DNA from: Azorinus chamasolen
Taxonomy: Eukaryota; Mollusca; Bivalvia; Cardiida; Solecurtidae
DNA length: 64,000 bases
Assembly (NCBI GenBank): GCA_963576725.1
Contig: OY755236.1
Location: 71,766,379-71,830,378 of the forward strand
Reading direction: 5' to 3'
The notes beneath the pieces are model-generated. The model had not been told where the DNA came from. It saw only the letters and a list, made by a program, of their open reading frames with translations, and ran no database searches. Of this stretch, positions 12,001 to 21,800 are shown one piece after another (positions within the stretch are counted from its first letter, which is position 1; every line of letters starts with the position of its first letter). The translations under genes were made by a program, and so were the position numbers.

Positions 12001-12017
12001 GCTCCTTTGTCAGGCAT
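5928..12017 (-). CDS. RNPS1: RNPS1, RNA-binding protein with serine-rich domain 1 (complete coding region, 6 exons)
   Basis: RNPS1 is a nuclear splicing activator and peripheral exon-junction-complex (ASAP/PSAP) subunit that links splicing to mRNA surveillance. Coding exons (minus strand, 5' to 3'): 12017-11947, 11182-11021, 9807-9572, 7720-7567, 7123-7106 and 6030-5928. All have AG acceptors and GT donors, and they sum to 744 nt: 247 residues plus TGA. The human protein is about 305 residues, so this is a short orthologue. Domain order: a lysine-rich start (MPDKGAKDVEKKKR), a Ser/Arg-Ser tract (residues about 16-78), one RRM (about 90-170) with the family motif TKVHIGKLTRNVTKDHI and the RNP1-like block GFAYVDYE, then a Pro/Arg/Ser tail ending RSSSGSSR. 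The ATG is chosen because an acceptor (CTTCCAG) lies 17 nt upstream, leaving a short 5' UTR in the same exon. An upstream non-coding exon is implied but was not located. Confidence 0.93.
6238..6488. repeat. Variant TTAA hairpin element in RNPS1 intron 5
   Basis: The core GATGAGACAGCTCC/TGGAGCTGTCTCATC is a compensated variant of the B/C hairpin: both arms changed together. Flanks GCAGACCCT and GGGTCTTCA match B/C. Ends are TAACCCTTCTC and GATGGGTTAA. Confidence 0.6.
6630..6855. repeat. Degenerate family C MITE (reverse orientation) in RNPS1 intron 5
   Basis: ATGTAAGAAATAATTCCATC, ATGGCATATGTACA, AAGCAAACAGAGC and CCTGATCAGATGGCTCC mark a reversed C element. The ends are eroded. Confidence 0.6.
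7106..7123 (-). CDS. RNPS1: RNPS1 coding exon 5, 18-nt microexon
   Basis: Acceptor TTTTTTTCTTACAG and donor GTAAGC bound exactly 18 nt. Adding six codons keeps the frame between exons 4 and 6, and skipping it also keeps the frame, so it is a natural cassette exon inside the RS-rich tail. Assignment rests on splice sites and phase, not on transcript data. Confidence 0.6.
7178..7370. repeat. Degenerate C-type MITE in RNPS1 intron 4
   Basis: TTCCTTCATGAATATTCATT start, AAGCAAACAGACC, GACAGTTCCTACAGGAGCTC hairpin core, and AAAGAGTTAA end. Confidence 0.5.
7567..7720 (-). CDS. RNPS1: RNPS1 coding exon 4
   Basis: Acceptor GTATTTTTAG, donor GTATGT. It begins with the end of the RRM (QIDGQEVTAQTVLPPRP, close to the human IDGQEITATAVL segment), then a Pro/Arg/Gly-rich linker with RRSPPP and RQSPPRYRDR. 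Confidence 0.93.
7803..8092. repeat. MITE fragment plus dispersed repeat, copy 1
   Basis: A short C-type start (AACCCTTTAATACATAAATA) is followed by a block with AACTGACTCAGTCAGAGAGG, AAGGGCAGAGTACTCT, ATATGAAACCAATATGTGAA and a GACA microsatellite. The block recurs at 12469-12707, also next to a C element. Confidence 0.7.
8110..8195. repeat. Truncated family C MITE
   Basis: TTAACTCCACAAATATGC, CTTTGCAAACAGAGCAGACC and one hairpin arm only. Confidence 0.5.
8461..8556. repeat. Truncated family C MITE
   Basis: TTAACCCTTTACTCCATAAT start and hairpin CAGACAGCTCCTATAGCAGC. It is cut where the next C element begins. Confidence 0.65.
8557..8788. mobile_element. Family C TTAA MITE
   Basis: TTAACCCTTTACTCCATAAA to TATCAATGGAGTAAGGGGTT. 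It abuts another C copy at the shared TTAA. Confidence 0.8.
8862..8937. repeat. Dispersed 75-bp repeat, copy 1
   Basis: GTGAAGATTGTCAATTTTAA, then GTATCAAAAAATGCCCCTGT and GATACAAAATAAAC. A close copy lies at 34674-34745, unrelated to neighbouring families. Function unknown. Confidence 0.6.
9320..9533. mobile_element. Family A MITE in RNPS1 intron 3
   Basis: TTTACCCATTCCCTCTTACT to GGAGGGAAAGGGTTC. The hairpin arms GTATTTGCTCC and GGAGCAAACGC have diverged. It lies about 40 bp from the exon 3 donor. Confidence 0.75.
9572..9807 (-). CDS. RNPS1: RNPS1 coding exon 3, RRM
   Basis: 236 nt, acceptor CACATTTTAG and donor GTAGGT. It encodes most of the RRM: TKVHIGKLTRNVTKDHI (beta1-alpha1), FAVYGTIKHLEMP (beta2), GFAYVDYEKADEADNAVKHM (RNP1 and alpha2) and then DGG. 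The order and spacing match vertebrate RNPS1 closely. Confidence 0.95.
9918..10130. mobile_element. Family B MITE in RNPS1 intron 2
   Basis: TTCCTTTATATAAACCTG start, CATCTGCAAACAGAGTAGAC, a shortened hairpin, CTACAATGTTCCATCTTCCA and ATTAATATTCAGTAGATACT. The outer ends are worn. Confidence 0.7.
10486..10905. repeat. Element remnant with two GACCTTGACC units and a GGGGGCAT end
   Basis: Two units of about 165 bp share AAGTCATTTGACCTTGACCT and GGCTT...GCAGC. The right end is GCCCCCTGAC...CGGGGGCATAAAA, like other TATGCCCCC elements in this window. Confidence 0.6.
11021..11182 (-). CDS. RNPS1: RNPS1 coding exon 2, serine-rich domain
   Basis: 162 nt, acceptor GAACTCTTTCAG and donor GTAAGT. It encodes an almost unbroken Ser/Arg/Gly run ending in basic residues (SRSRDRARARKKSGE). 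This is the serine-rich region that names the family and that binds splicing factors in vertebrates. Confidence 0.93.
11690..11850. repeat. Element fragment with CTCGTCTGATTTGGTG
   Basis: Short relative of the array at 12945-13490; no coding potential. Confidence 0.45.
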
Positions 12018-12034
12018 CTTGGTTAAATTTTAGT
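11947..12034 (-). CDS. RNPS1: RNPS1 first coding exon (71 nt coding plus 17 nt 5' UTR)
   Basis: ATG at 12017-12015; donor GTGAGT follows position 11947. An acceptor (TTATTCTTCCAG) precedes the 17-nt leader at 12034-12018. The encoded start is MPDKGAKDVEKKKRTASSSS. Confidence 0.9.
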
Positions 12035-12281
12035 CTGGAAGAATAATTTGAGAATGAATGTTTTTGAAAAAAAAAATTGCAATAGTCAAATCTGTGTAAA
12101 GAAAGAAGCCAAGAAATTTTAAAAATTCTACTAAAATATGTACATGTATATAAACCTTCGGATATAAATGTATGAATTACCCTGTATCTATAAATCTAAG
12201 GCAATGCCATCAGGCACAAGATTTTTTTAAAGTCGGTATGGTATATAACCATAAACATATTAACTACATGTATTGACCAAT

Positions 12282-12468
12282 TTAACCCTTTACTCCATAA
12301 ATACGCCTTTGCAAACAGAGCAGATGGATCCTATAATATACATACGATTCTACAGTTTCTGCCATGGCTAAAACTTCCTGTGTCCATGTGCTATTATAAC
12401 AAATAAATGTAATTAATATTCATGTCATCATTATTTCTTACATGAATATTCATGGAGGAAAGGGGTTA
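12282..12468. mobile_element. Family C MITE lacking its hairpin core
   Basis: TTAACCCTTTACTCCATAAA to TTCATGGAGGAAAGGGGTT; the central palindrome is largely deleted. Confidence 0.75.
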
Positions 12469-12707
12469 GATTAGAAAACTGACTCAGAGAGGCCCTGTAA
12501 TTAAGGGCAGATTACTCTTGACGATCTGATTCAACCCAAAAACCTATAGGCATCTTCCTCTGATGATATCAAGCATATGCCTTTAATATGAAACAAATAA
12601 ATGTGAAGTACAGTTTGAGTTATCACGTCACATCAAAAGTTTTGACATGATGGTCAGATGGACGGACGGACAGACAGATGGGACAGAAAATGTGATTACC
12701 ATAGGGC
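12469..12707. repeat. Dispersed repeat, copy 2
   Basis: Same landmarks as the block at 7856-8092 (AAACTGACTCAGAGAGGCCC, AAGGGCAGATTACTCT, GACGGACGGACAGACAGATG). Confidence 0.7.
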
Positions 12708-12944
12708 CTTAATATAATCAATAAAAGAAATAAACAAGTTTAGAGGCTCTAAAATTATTACTATCTGCACTTAGAATTGATTTATAAATGTGGAAACGAA
12801 AATGCAATAAAATCGGCACTTATGCCTTTTTGTTTCGCATGCAGGAACATTTAAAGTAAAATGAATTTGTCTTGTGTAGAGAGTGTTGACCCACCATATC
12901 AAGACGTCTTTCTGGACAAAATAATGGACGATAATGACAAACTA

Positions 12945-13490
12945 TGTTTACTGACGACAGCCAATGCTCGTCTGATTTGGTGTTTGTCCAGCTAAATTAA
13001 ACATTTTTGAAAAATATAACGACCCACAACTCCAAAATTTTAAATAAAGAGTTATGGTTCTTATGTAGGGGCCTTCCCCTCAATGAGATCCACTAACCCA
13101 TAAAGTTTCATGTTGATACCTCAGATACTTTTCGAGTAATGAGCTGTATACATTTTTTTGTTTTTGCACGCAAACGACAACTCCTACGACTTGGTGATCA
13201 CAATAGACGAAACAGACAAGCAAAAAATGAAAAAAATAAAGGGCCATAACTCCAAAATTTTGAAATCGAGTGTTATGGTTCTTAAATAGGGGCCTTCCCT
13301 TCAATGAGATTTACTAACCAATGAAGTGTCATGTTGATACCTCTTATACTTTTCGAGTAATACCTCTTATACTTTTCAATTAATGAGCTACATTCAAGTT
13401 TTTGCACGCTGACGACAACGATAACGCCTACAACCCAGTGATCACAATAGCTCGACTTTTCTTCGAAACAGACGAGCTAAAGATAAACAT
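12945..13490. repeat. Tandem array, two to three units of about 190 bp
   Basis: Repeated words: AACTCCAAAATTTT, GAGTTATGGTTCTTA, GGGGCCTTCCC, AATGAGAT.CACTAACC, GTTTCATGTTGATACCTC. Confidence 0.75.
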
Positions 13491-14444
13491 TTCAAGAGAT
13501 AAATTAATACAAATTTATATTGATTTATTTATAAAATAATTACTTAGAACTGTATGTCGTTGAACTAATAAACATAATTGTTTTACAGATATAACAATGG
13601 AAGGTTCCGGAAGCTTCAGACCCAATGGCTACTTGACAACATCTGGTTACAGTACTCGAGATCTACTGATGGAGTGCACTGCGATCCGTGTTTATTTGGA
13701 TTTGAGAAGAGGTCATTAGTTTCTCAACCAGCAACAGATCCTAGCAACAATTAGCAAGTTGGTTGATGCACATGTCAAAAATCATAACAACTCACTTGAA
13801 CTGCTAATAATTTCACTTCAATAATGTCTGGACAGAAAAGGGACATAGCTCAGTAAATCTCATCAGCATACATGTACAATGAGCTTGTCGTAAAGGACAG
13901 AAGAAAGATACCCAAACTTTCAAAGCTATCATTGATGCAACAATTCTATGCGGTCATCAGAGTCTTACTTTACATGATCATGAAGAAAAAGAAAGCAATT
14001 TTATTGCACTTCTGGAATACCAGGAAAAATACAACCCCTTGCTCAAAGACCGCCTGGACAACGGTGACCAATGGACAAAGTATACTTCATCTGAGATACA
14101 AAACAAGTAAAAAGCAATCTGTGGGGATCAAATTAGAGAAGACATTGTGCAGAAATGCAATGCAGCCTAGGTTTTATAGCAGATGATATTATGTCTGATG
14201 GAGCAGATGGTGTTATGTCTGAATGTCTCAGATATTTTGATACTAGCACCAAGTCTGCCAGAGAAGACAAGAGAAGCATTTGCCGAGTGTGAATCTACAA
14301 CATGGGGAATCACTTTCTCAGGCCTTTTTTGAGAATTTACAACAAGCAGGTGTAAACTTTGAAAACATGAGAGGGCAAGGGTAGGATGGAGCCTCAAATA
14401 TATCAGGGAAATGTCCAGGTGTCCAAGCCAGAATTTGTCAGATC

Positions 14445-15518
14445 TAGTGATGGGAATCGGCTAGATTTTCATAATCGATAATCGGTTCATGCCAACCGAC
14501 TAAGCTTCGATTATAATCGGAATCGGTTACTATGTAACAAGTGTAGAATCTACTGTGTAATACAGAAAAGTTTTAAATGTTCAAAGCGTTTGAAGATTAA
14601 TTACGTGGCTTGTTCAAATGCTATTCAAATGTTTCACATGCTGCTTTTGTGTATAGTTTTGTTTGTAGAAGTTGCAAATAAAATAAATTTTATAAAACTG
14701 TGTTACCGGCTGTTTCTACCTGAATTAATGATTTTCGGAAGATCTACAGCCTGCAGATAGCTTTGTATATCAAGGTTAAAAATAGTTATTAAATGGCGAT
14801 CTTTTTTTGTTTCTCCATCATCTGTCATTTTCGTTTAAAGTTTACAAAACAAATCACTTATTGATTTATCATCGTCGTGTCTGGTTTCCATCACCTAAAA
14901 TGGTCGCATATTGCTAAGCGATACTGGTACCCCCGTTTTGATATGCCACTTATGACCTATACGCAATGTAAACCGGGCTAAGTAATGGGGAGCGTGCAGC
15001 TTCAATGGGGTTTTCCCACACGGATACTATAAATAGTAATGGTAGGATGGAGAAAAAGAAAGGGACAATTCGGATATTTAAGGAATATAAAGGGCAGTTT
15101 CTATCGTTAACTGATTGATACAATGACTGTTTATGATATAAATCTTTAAATCTCAATAACATCGTAATTTAATGTTCGAAAAAGCACTCGCATTCTTTTT
15201 CCGGTGCCTGAAATTTCAACACTCAATTTTCTACTGGCATTTCGCGAGTGTGCGATCCCTAAGTTCAAACCCTGGACTTGTTCATTTAATAGCAAATATA
15301 GGAATCGTGATATAGTTTTAGTGTTGAAATACCACGAAAATATGAAAAATTAATGCATAAGATTACAAATAACTTAGGTTATTTCCGTGATTCTCCATAT
15401 TCCGATTAATCGGAAACAGCCAAGTCGCGCTCGAGCGTTTGGTTTGTGGCTGAGCTCGACTGATTTTCGATTATAATCGATTATCAGGACATTATAATCG
15501 ATTTTCAGGACACCACTA
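14445..15518. mobile_element. Non-autonomous hAT element nested in the hAT pseudogene
   Basis: Exact 8-bp target duplication GTCAGATC at 14437-14444 and 15519-15526. Termini TAGTGATGGGAATCGG and CAGGACACCACTA are imperfect inverted repeats of hAT type. Subterminal clusters of ATTATAATCGATTA-like palindromes lie at both ends. No transposase ORF occurs in 1,074 bp. Removing it with one duplication copy restores continuity of the surrounding frame. Confidence 0.9.
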
Positions 15519-15670
15519 GTCAGATCATCTCCGAAGCAGTAAAAACTCTCAGCAAAGCACATTGATTAAATCTAGCGATAGCAGATGGACTGCTAGGGAT
15601 GACACTTTCAATACATTCAAGTGCTTATACTAAGCAGTTGTGGACAGCTTAGAGGACCTAACTTTCAGTG

Positions 15671-15674
15671 ATTG
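15671..15674. repeat. Target-site duplication ATTG, left
   Basis: Four bases before the 5' LTR, matched by 25889-25892 after the 3' LTR. Confidence 0.85.
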
Positions 15675-16285
15675 TGTTATGCTGCAAATATTCTACAAAT
15701 ATTCTGGCATAACAATTACATAATGATTTCATATTAATATTTTATATAACAAACTGCAACAATAACTATATTCTATCTAAACTTTAAAAGTTTAGTTCAA
15801 ATAATTATTACTGTAAAATATAGTCTTAGTCTCGCCTTGAAAGTAAATTTTGTCCTGACTGGCTGGTAATTGGAGAAATTAACATAGCAGATTATTACTT
15901 GGTGCCACAGATTGATCTACATATGTGCACTAAGGAAATTGAATTGTGCAAGCCTGTTACTTATTAGTAGTGGACAGTCATTGGCGCCTAAGCCTTTGAA
16001 GTACATGAAATAGATGATTGCTGTCTCACTCACCAAATGTGTTTCAAAACTCTTAGGGTGTCCATATCACCTTGAGAGTGCGCTGCACAAACAAATTCTT
16101 CATGGGGGTTAATTAGTAATAAGCTAAGATTGCTGTGACCAAGAAATCTGAACGTCTGGTCAAGGAGAGAACGCCGGACAGCCAGCCGGGAAACAATTAG
16201 CACCTACCGGGAAAGTCACCCATTTATACCTCAGCAAAATGCAGTTGCATTACACTTGCATTTCTGCTGTAATACTGATTACACC

Positions 16286-16291
16286 AATAAA
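16286..16291 (+). promoter_or_regulatory. AATAAA poly(A) signal candidate in 5' LTR
   Basis: Lies in the first of two copies of the repeated LTR block; the second copy has AATAAA at 17650-17655. Confidence 0.5.
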
Positions 16292-16337
16292 GATCGTTTT
16301 GATTCTAATATTGGAGTTGTGACTTTTACTTTTCCAG

Positions 16338-17695
16338 GTAAGGTTATTTTCTTTCTCTATTTTTTTGTGAATATCTTGTATGTTGTATTTCTTGAAGCAA
16401 GACTGTCAGTGCAAACCCTAACACTGAATTTTGAATTTCTGTGCAAATTCTAAATTTAGCAAATCAATTATTTTTAAGTAGCAACTTTGTGCATACTGTC
16501 TTGCCTCAATGATACTGAATCATATTGAATGTATACTAGGTTAATGCCACAAAATCATATCGTATGTGCCGATGTTTCTGTATGAACTTTTCATGATCTG
16601 GATCTATAATATTGGCCGAATTGTGAATTGCGTACATTAAGATAATGGTCAAAATTGTTTACAAATAAAGATAATTATAACATTCTCATTACATGTGTTA
16701 ATGAGAACCTGTCATTTATAGCAAACAGTGGTATCAGGGTACAAACTGTATTTTATTATCTAGACAGTTATTCCCGATAACATGATGTTTTGATTGTGGT
16801 ATATGAATCGAAATATCATGAGTTGTGGAAGCTGTATGTTGATTTGTGGTACATGTATGTTGCAATGATCTAGATGCAAACTGTTATTCCCAGATTAAGT
16901 TCTCTTGATACTTTAATCTAAGTGATGGCATTAACTACTGTATAAATTGTGTATGTTTATTTGATGGTCAACATTGTTACAAATTAAGACATTCTGAAGT
17001 ATTGTGTTAATGAGAATCTGCCATTTATCGCAAACCATGGTATCAGGATACAAACTGTATTTTAGTATCTAGTCAGTTAGTTCGGTGAACATGATATTCG
17101 GATTTGTGTAATATGAAGCGGAATATCATGAGTCATGTCTACTAAATATCAATGTGTGATATGTTACACTTATCTGGATGCAAACAGTTATTTCTAGGAC
17201 AGATTTTCTCTCGATACTTTAATCTTAATACTGACTTTAATTACCGTATTTAATATAAATACTTAATGTCCTTAGGTACTTGATTATCAATATAGTTGTA
17301 GGATGTGGATATACTGTAATAGGTCTGTGCTTCCAGCTCTCACATTAGAATTGAATAGAATAGAACAGTGAAAGACTTTGATGCACTGAGCATCAAAGTG
17401 TGCCACTAAAATGATAGTTTTTAATAGTAAATACAAATAGCAGTAATTGGGTTCAGTTGCCTCTCACAGCCAAGTGAGTTCTACCAAAATTAATTCCCAT
17501 CTGAGTTATTCCCCTTTGTATTTCTTAAAGCTATTATAAAATAGGAGCTGAAAGCATGACCTCACATCTACAATATTCTCAAGTTGTGTGTTATGTATAT
17601 GATGTATACATGTAGACACTTGCATTTCTGCTGTAATACTGATTACACCAATAAAGATCGTTTTGATTCTAATATTGGAGTTGTGACTTTTCCAG
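16338..17695 (+). other. Possible LTR-internal intron bounded by direct repeats
   Basis: GTAAGG follows the first copy of the repeated block and TTTTCCAG ends the second copy, so the 1,358-bp interval has GT...AG limits. The same arrangement is kept in the 3' LTR (24546-25855). Splicing is inferred only; the pattern could also come from a simple internal duplication. Confidence 0.35.
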
Positions 17696-17730
17696 GGTTA
17701 CCCTACAGGCGAAAATCTAAATATATCAAG

Positions 17731-17748
17731 TGGTGGAGAATCCGGGTA
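17731..17748 (+). promoter_or_regulatory. Candidate primer binding site
   Basis: TGGTGGAGAATCCGGGTA starts two bases after the LTR and begins with the TGG expected opposite a tRNA CCA end. I could not match it to a particular tRNA. It abuts the first gag ATG at 17748. Confidence 0.45.
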
Positions 17749-18860
17749 TGAAACCCGAAAACCGATACTACCTCAGGACCCATGGAAATCACCCAGTAGA
17801 ACAGCTAACCACCCTACAGACATCACCTCTAGCCACAGCACCAGTTCCAACAACAACCACTGCTGTCATGGACCAGTCATTCAGCTCGAGCATAGCAAGT
17901 TCGCCAGCACCAGCTTCTCCGTCAGTTGCTAGGTCAAGCAGCAGTAGCAGCACTACCATGAGCACAAGTACTAGGCCTACACCCTTCTTACTCGCTGCTT
18001 CGTCGCCAAGACACCAGCTAGAGGCTTTCAGTGGCATCAATCAAGACCCAAAAAGATGGCTGTCTTGGTACGACAGGTATTGTGCATACTACAAACTGAC
18101 ACATGAAAGTGACAAGATGGCAGACTTCCCCTTCCATCTCACTGAGCATGCCAGGGCGTGGTATGATGGGATCACGGTGCCACCGACATTCACCCTGCTC
18201 AGACAGATGTTTGAAGCCCGGTTTCAGCCGACGAACTCCATGGATTTTATGGCCATAAAACAAGCGCCAAGTGAATCTGTGCAGGACTACTTTTTGCATT
18301 TATGTAAATGTAAACCAAATGGCCTCACTGAGGAGTGGGTCAAAGGTATCGCCATCCGAGGGTTGCGAGATGACTTGAGAACAATAGTGATGCCGCAAAA
18401 CCCAGCAACCCTAGAAGCCACCAGAAGAGCTTCCCTGCTTGCAGAAGAGACACTGAACATGTCATCTACTGCCTCTGTAGCGAGTTTCCACCAGTCGCAG
18501 TTTGAAAGTGTTGTGCTGGAACAACTAGCCCAACTCAAACTTGAGTTGGACCAGATGAGAAAAAGCCAGCAAACCAATTCTGGACCCGACCGGCGAAACT
18601 ATCAACCATCTGGAAATGGATACCAGCATCGTAAGGGCAGGCGACAACCCCAAAACTACCGACAACCTCAAGGGTACCAACAACCTCAACAGTACCAGCC
18701 AGAAAGGTACCAGAACCCGCAGCCTCCATCTTACCACCCAGAAAGGTACCAGAACCAGCAGCCGAGAGACCAGCGGCACCAAAATCCACAGAGAGGACAG
18801 TACAATGGCTATGAAGGTAGGCATTTTTCTCAGTCTAGTTTCCAGAGCAATAATCAATGA
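17748..18860 (+). CDS. gag: Gypsy gag
   Basis: 370 codons from the first ATG; the frame is also open upstream to 17730. The N-terminal 80 residues are Ser/Thr/Pro/Ala-rich. A retrotransposon-gag (capsid-like) domain follows, about residues 85-225, with FSGINQDPKRWLSWYDRY, then ARAWYD, FEARF and MAIKQAPSESVQDYF. A predicted coiled segment (VVLEQLAQLKLELDQMRK) precedes a Gln/Tyr/Pro/Arg-rich tail. There is no CCHC zinc knuckle; the basic QN-rich tail may replace it for RNA binding. The ORF ends at TGA 18858-18860, and the same frame continues open into pol. Confidence 0.9.
   Translation: MKPENRYYLRTHGNHPVEQLTTLQTSPLATAPVPTTTTAVMDQSFSSSIASSPAPASPSVARSSSSSSTTMSTSTRPTPFLLAASSPRHQLEAFSGINQDPKRWLSWYDRYCAYYKLTHESDKMADFPFHLTEHARAWYDGITVPPTFTLLRQMFEARFQPTNSMDFMAIKQAPSESVQDYFLHLCKCKPNGLTEEWVKGIAIRGLRDDLRTIVMPQNPATLEATRRASLLAEETLNMSSTASVASFHQSQFESVVLEQLAQLKLELDQMRKSQQTNSGPDRRNYQPSGNGYQHRKGRRQPQNYRQPQGYQQPQQYQPERYQNPQPPSYHPERYQNQQPRDQRHQNPQRGQYNGYEGRHFSQSSFQSNNQ
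18858..18860 (+). promoter_or_regulatory. In-frame TGA between gag and pol (readthrough candidate)
   Basis: Gag (from 17748) and pol (to 21995) are in the same frame, with only this TGA between them. The ten codons after it are open before the first possible pol start codon. The context is CAA TGA ACG. Gag-pol stop readthrough is known in gammaretroviruses; here it is inference. A mutated sense codon is the alternative. Confidence 0.55.
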
Positions 18861-21800
18861 ACGTGCGAGCCTGTTCATAAGTCTGAGCTTGTGAATGGGC
18901 AATCCCCAGTAGATGTTACTAATTGTGCTAAGCCCAAGTCAACTAAATTTTCTAAAGGATCCAAAATTACTCCCAAAGGTGATAAATCAAATGATCAGGC
19001 TACTGTTTCTGTCATAACTAGTATACAAAGAAACACAATTCTATGCAAATTAGGTGCTACAAATGTTAACTGTCTCTTAGATAGTGGTGCTGGAATCTCA
19101 TGCTTATCTGAGAAATTCTTGTTAAAATCTAAAGTCCAATACACTGAACTTGGTTCTTCCGACATTTCTGCCGTAAGAGGTGTCAGCGGAATTAAGTTGG
19201 ATGTTGTCAAAAAGGTCAGAATTTCTGTAAATATTGCAAATGTGCTCCTGGACTGTGATTTTTATGTAGTGAGAGGACTGCAACAACAAATGATACTAGG
19301 TCTTGACTTTTTGGAAAAACATAATGTTGAGATTGACTTTAAGTCCAAGACTGTTTACATTCAAGATAGGACATTGGAAACGAAAATAAATAGTTCAAAT
19401 GAAGGCGTTGCCAAAACACTCAAATATATAGCTATTCCTGCCAGATCCCAAGTAGACATTCCTGTTTTTGTTTCTCGTAGAACACACGGTGAAGTAGTCC
19501 TTCTTGAACCAACAGAGTGCTTAAATGAAAAACAATTAGTTGGTGCTAAATGTCTTGTAAAAATTTCAAGAAGAAAAGCTGTTATTAGAATTTTAAATCC
19601 TGGAGAAGAATCAGTCAAACTTATCCCAGGCAGTATAGTGGCTACCGCTCATGGCATTATTGATAATAATATTCAAACTTTGGATGACTGTAATGATTCA
19701 AACATTCCCTGTTGTGCTACTGTTTCAGAATCGAAACAAACTCAAAGGTCAGAGTCAAATAGCATTGACTTTGAATTAGAAAATTCTGATTTAAATGAAA
19801 ATCAAAAATCAAAATTGCTCAGGCTCCTTGATTCAAACCGTAATCTTTTCTCCATTGGGTCACATGATGTGGGTAAAACAAACCTGTGTACTCATAGGAT
19901 TGAAACTATCCCTGGTCAAGGTCCTGTCAAATTACCTGCTTATAGGCAAAATCCAATTATGAAAAAGGTTGCAACAGATGAGGTAAACAAAATGTTAAAG
20001 AATGATATAATAGAACCTTCTAATTCCATGTGGCATTCGCCTATTGTTTTGATTCAAAAGAAAGACAAAAGCTTTAGATTTGCAGTTGATTACCGAAAAT
20101 TGAATTCCATCACTAAGCCGATTTCTTATCCACTGCCTCGTCTAGAATCAGTTTTTGATGCAATAGGAGAAGCAAAAGCAAAGTTTTTCTCTACATTAGA
20201 CTTAGCTTCTGGTTTTTGGCAAATACCACTAGATCCTGAAACCAAACACAAGGCTGCTTTTATTAGTCATGATGGCATCTTTGAGTTTAAACGCATGCCA
20301 TTTGGTCTCAGAAACGCGCCCTTAAGTTTTCAGAACCTCATGTCAGACATACTCAGAGATTTAAATTGGAAGTATGTACTTTGCTACATTGACGATATTT
20401 TGGTCTTCTCTCAAACATTTGAAGAGCATTTGCAGCATTTAGATATGGTGTTTGGGAAACTCAGGGAAGCTGGTCTAAAACTAAAAGCTAGCAAATGTCA
20501 TTTTGCCGTTCCAAAGGTGCACTACTTGGGTCATGTTTTATCAAAAGATGGGGTATCTGCTGATAAAGCTAAAATTGATGCTGTCAATTCATTTCCAGTT
20601 CCAAAATCTCAGAAACAGGTCAGATCTTTCTTAGGACTCTGTAATTACTACAGGAAATTCGTACCCGAGTACTCTAAAAAGGCAGCCCCACTAAATAGGT
20701 TATTACAGAAAAATAAAACTTTTAAATGGAATGAGGACTGTGATAAATCATTTGAAACATTAAAACGTGCTCTTACAACAGCACCAGTTTTGGTCTATCC
20801 TGACATGAATGCAGAATTTATCCTTACGACTGATGCCAGTGATGTATCTATTGCTTACATTTTGGGGCAGAAAAACGCGTTTGGAAAAGAACAAGTCATA
20901 TGTTACGGTGGTAGATCTTTAAACAAAGCCGAACAAAAATGGACTGTTTCAGAAAAAGAATGTCTGGCAATCATTGAAGGTATCAAACAGTACAAAGAGT
21001 ATCTGTCACATAAAAGGTTCATTGTTTACACAGATCATAGTGCACTGCAGTTTCTAGGCAAATCTAAAGACTTAACAGGAAAATTAGGACGTTGGTCTCT
21101 CTTTTTACAAAATTATGATTATGAAATTGTTTACAAGAAGGGAAGTGCTAATAGAAATGCAGATTGTCTGTCTAGGAGAACCTACGACACAGTACAAACT
21201 AATTCCAGCACTGAAACTATATCAGTCACGAATATACATTCATCAGGAAATAGTTTGTTGAATAATCATGATCAAGAAAATGACACCAAAATTTCAGATA
21301 CCAAAGTCTGTGAGGATAAGCCTTCTCATGTAGAAGTTTTTCTTGAGTTTGATTCCTCTTTCATAGCAAAGGTAGGGGGTGCTCGAAAAGAAGTAGTCAC
21401 TGATCCGAACATGCCAGCAGGTGATGCTGGTACTCAGAAAATTAACGTTGAAATTGAAACTGATTTTAGGCTTCATTCTGACAGGATTACCCTTGAAGAG
21501 TCCAAAGTCATTTCTCTTCAAAGACAGTGCAAAGATTTCAGACACATTTATAACTATCTAGCATTTGGAACTATTCCTGAAATTGAAGGCTTAATGCGAA
21601 AAACCATCGCAGAATCACAACAATACATTCTCAAAAATGGAGCATTATATCATTTATTTGAATCTAGGTCAAAGGGTATTCCCACTGCTGACAGAATTAT
21701 CTATCAATTGGCAGTCCCAACAGAACTTCGTGATGATGTGTTACGAAGTTATCATGACTGTCTGGCAGGTGGAGGTCACTTAGGCTCTAACAGAACATTT

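Larger units (their letters stand above)
13588..15674 (+). pseudogene. Decayed hAT-type (DUF4371-like) transposase, 5' part
   Basis: Translated fragments in shifting frames fit the order of hAT DUF4371 transposases (ZMYM1-like proteins): a TTF-like start containing TDGVHCDPCLFG, then DATILCGHQSLTLH, then NPLLKDRLDNGDQW, then a catalytic-domain block reading RGQG-stop-DGASN near 14366-14395. After the inserted element come ISEAVKTLSKAH and SRWTARDDTFNTFK. Several stops and frameshifts make it non-functional. It is split by 14445-15518 and by the Gypsy element after 15674, and resumes at 25893 in the same frame. The acceptor-like TTTTACAG just before it is probably chance. Confidence 0.8.
15675..17728 (+). 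repeat. 5' LTR of Ty3/Gypsy element (2,054 bp)
   Basis: Starts TGTTATGCTGCAAATATTC and ends AAATATATCA. It matches 23889-25888 with only about ten visible substitutions, a few small indels and one indel of about 50 bp. It is far longer than the few hundred bp usual for Ty3/Gypsy. A block of about 85 bp beginning ACACTTGCATTTCTGCTGT, with an AATAAA, occurs twice (16252 and 17616). The first copy is followed by CAG/GTAAGG and the second ends TTTTCCAG/GG. Confidence 0.96.

Noticed and set aside
13872..14186. Stand-alone 104-codon gene
   Set aside because: Out-of-frame reading through the decayed hAT transposase; the meaningful translation switches frames around it.
18525..18902. Antisense ORF over gag (125 codons)
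   Set aside because: Shadow of the repetitive QN/Arg-rich gag tail; no independent evidence.
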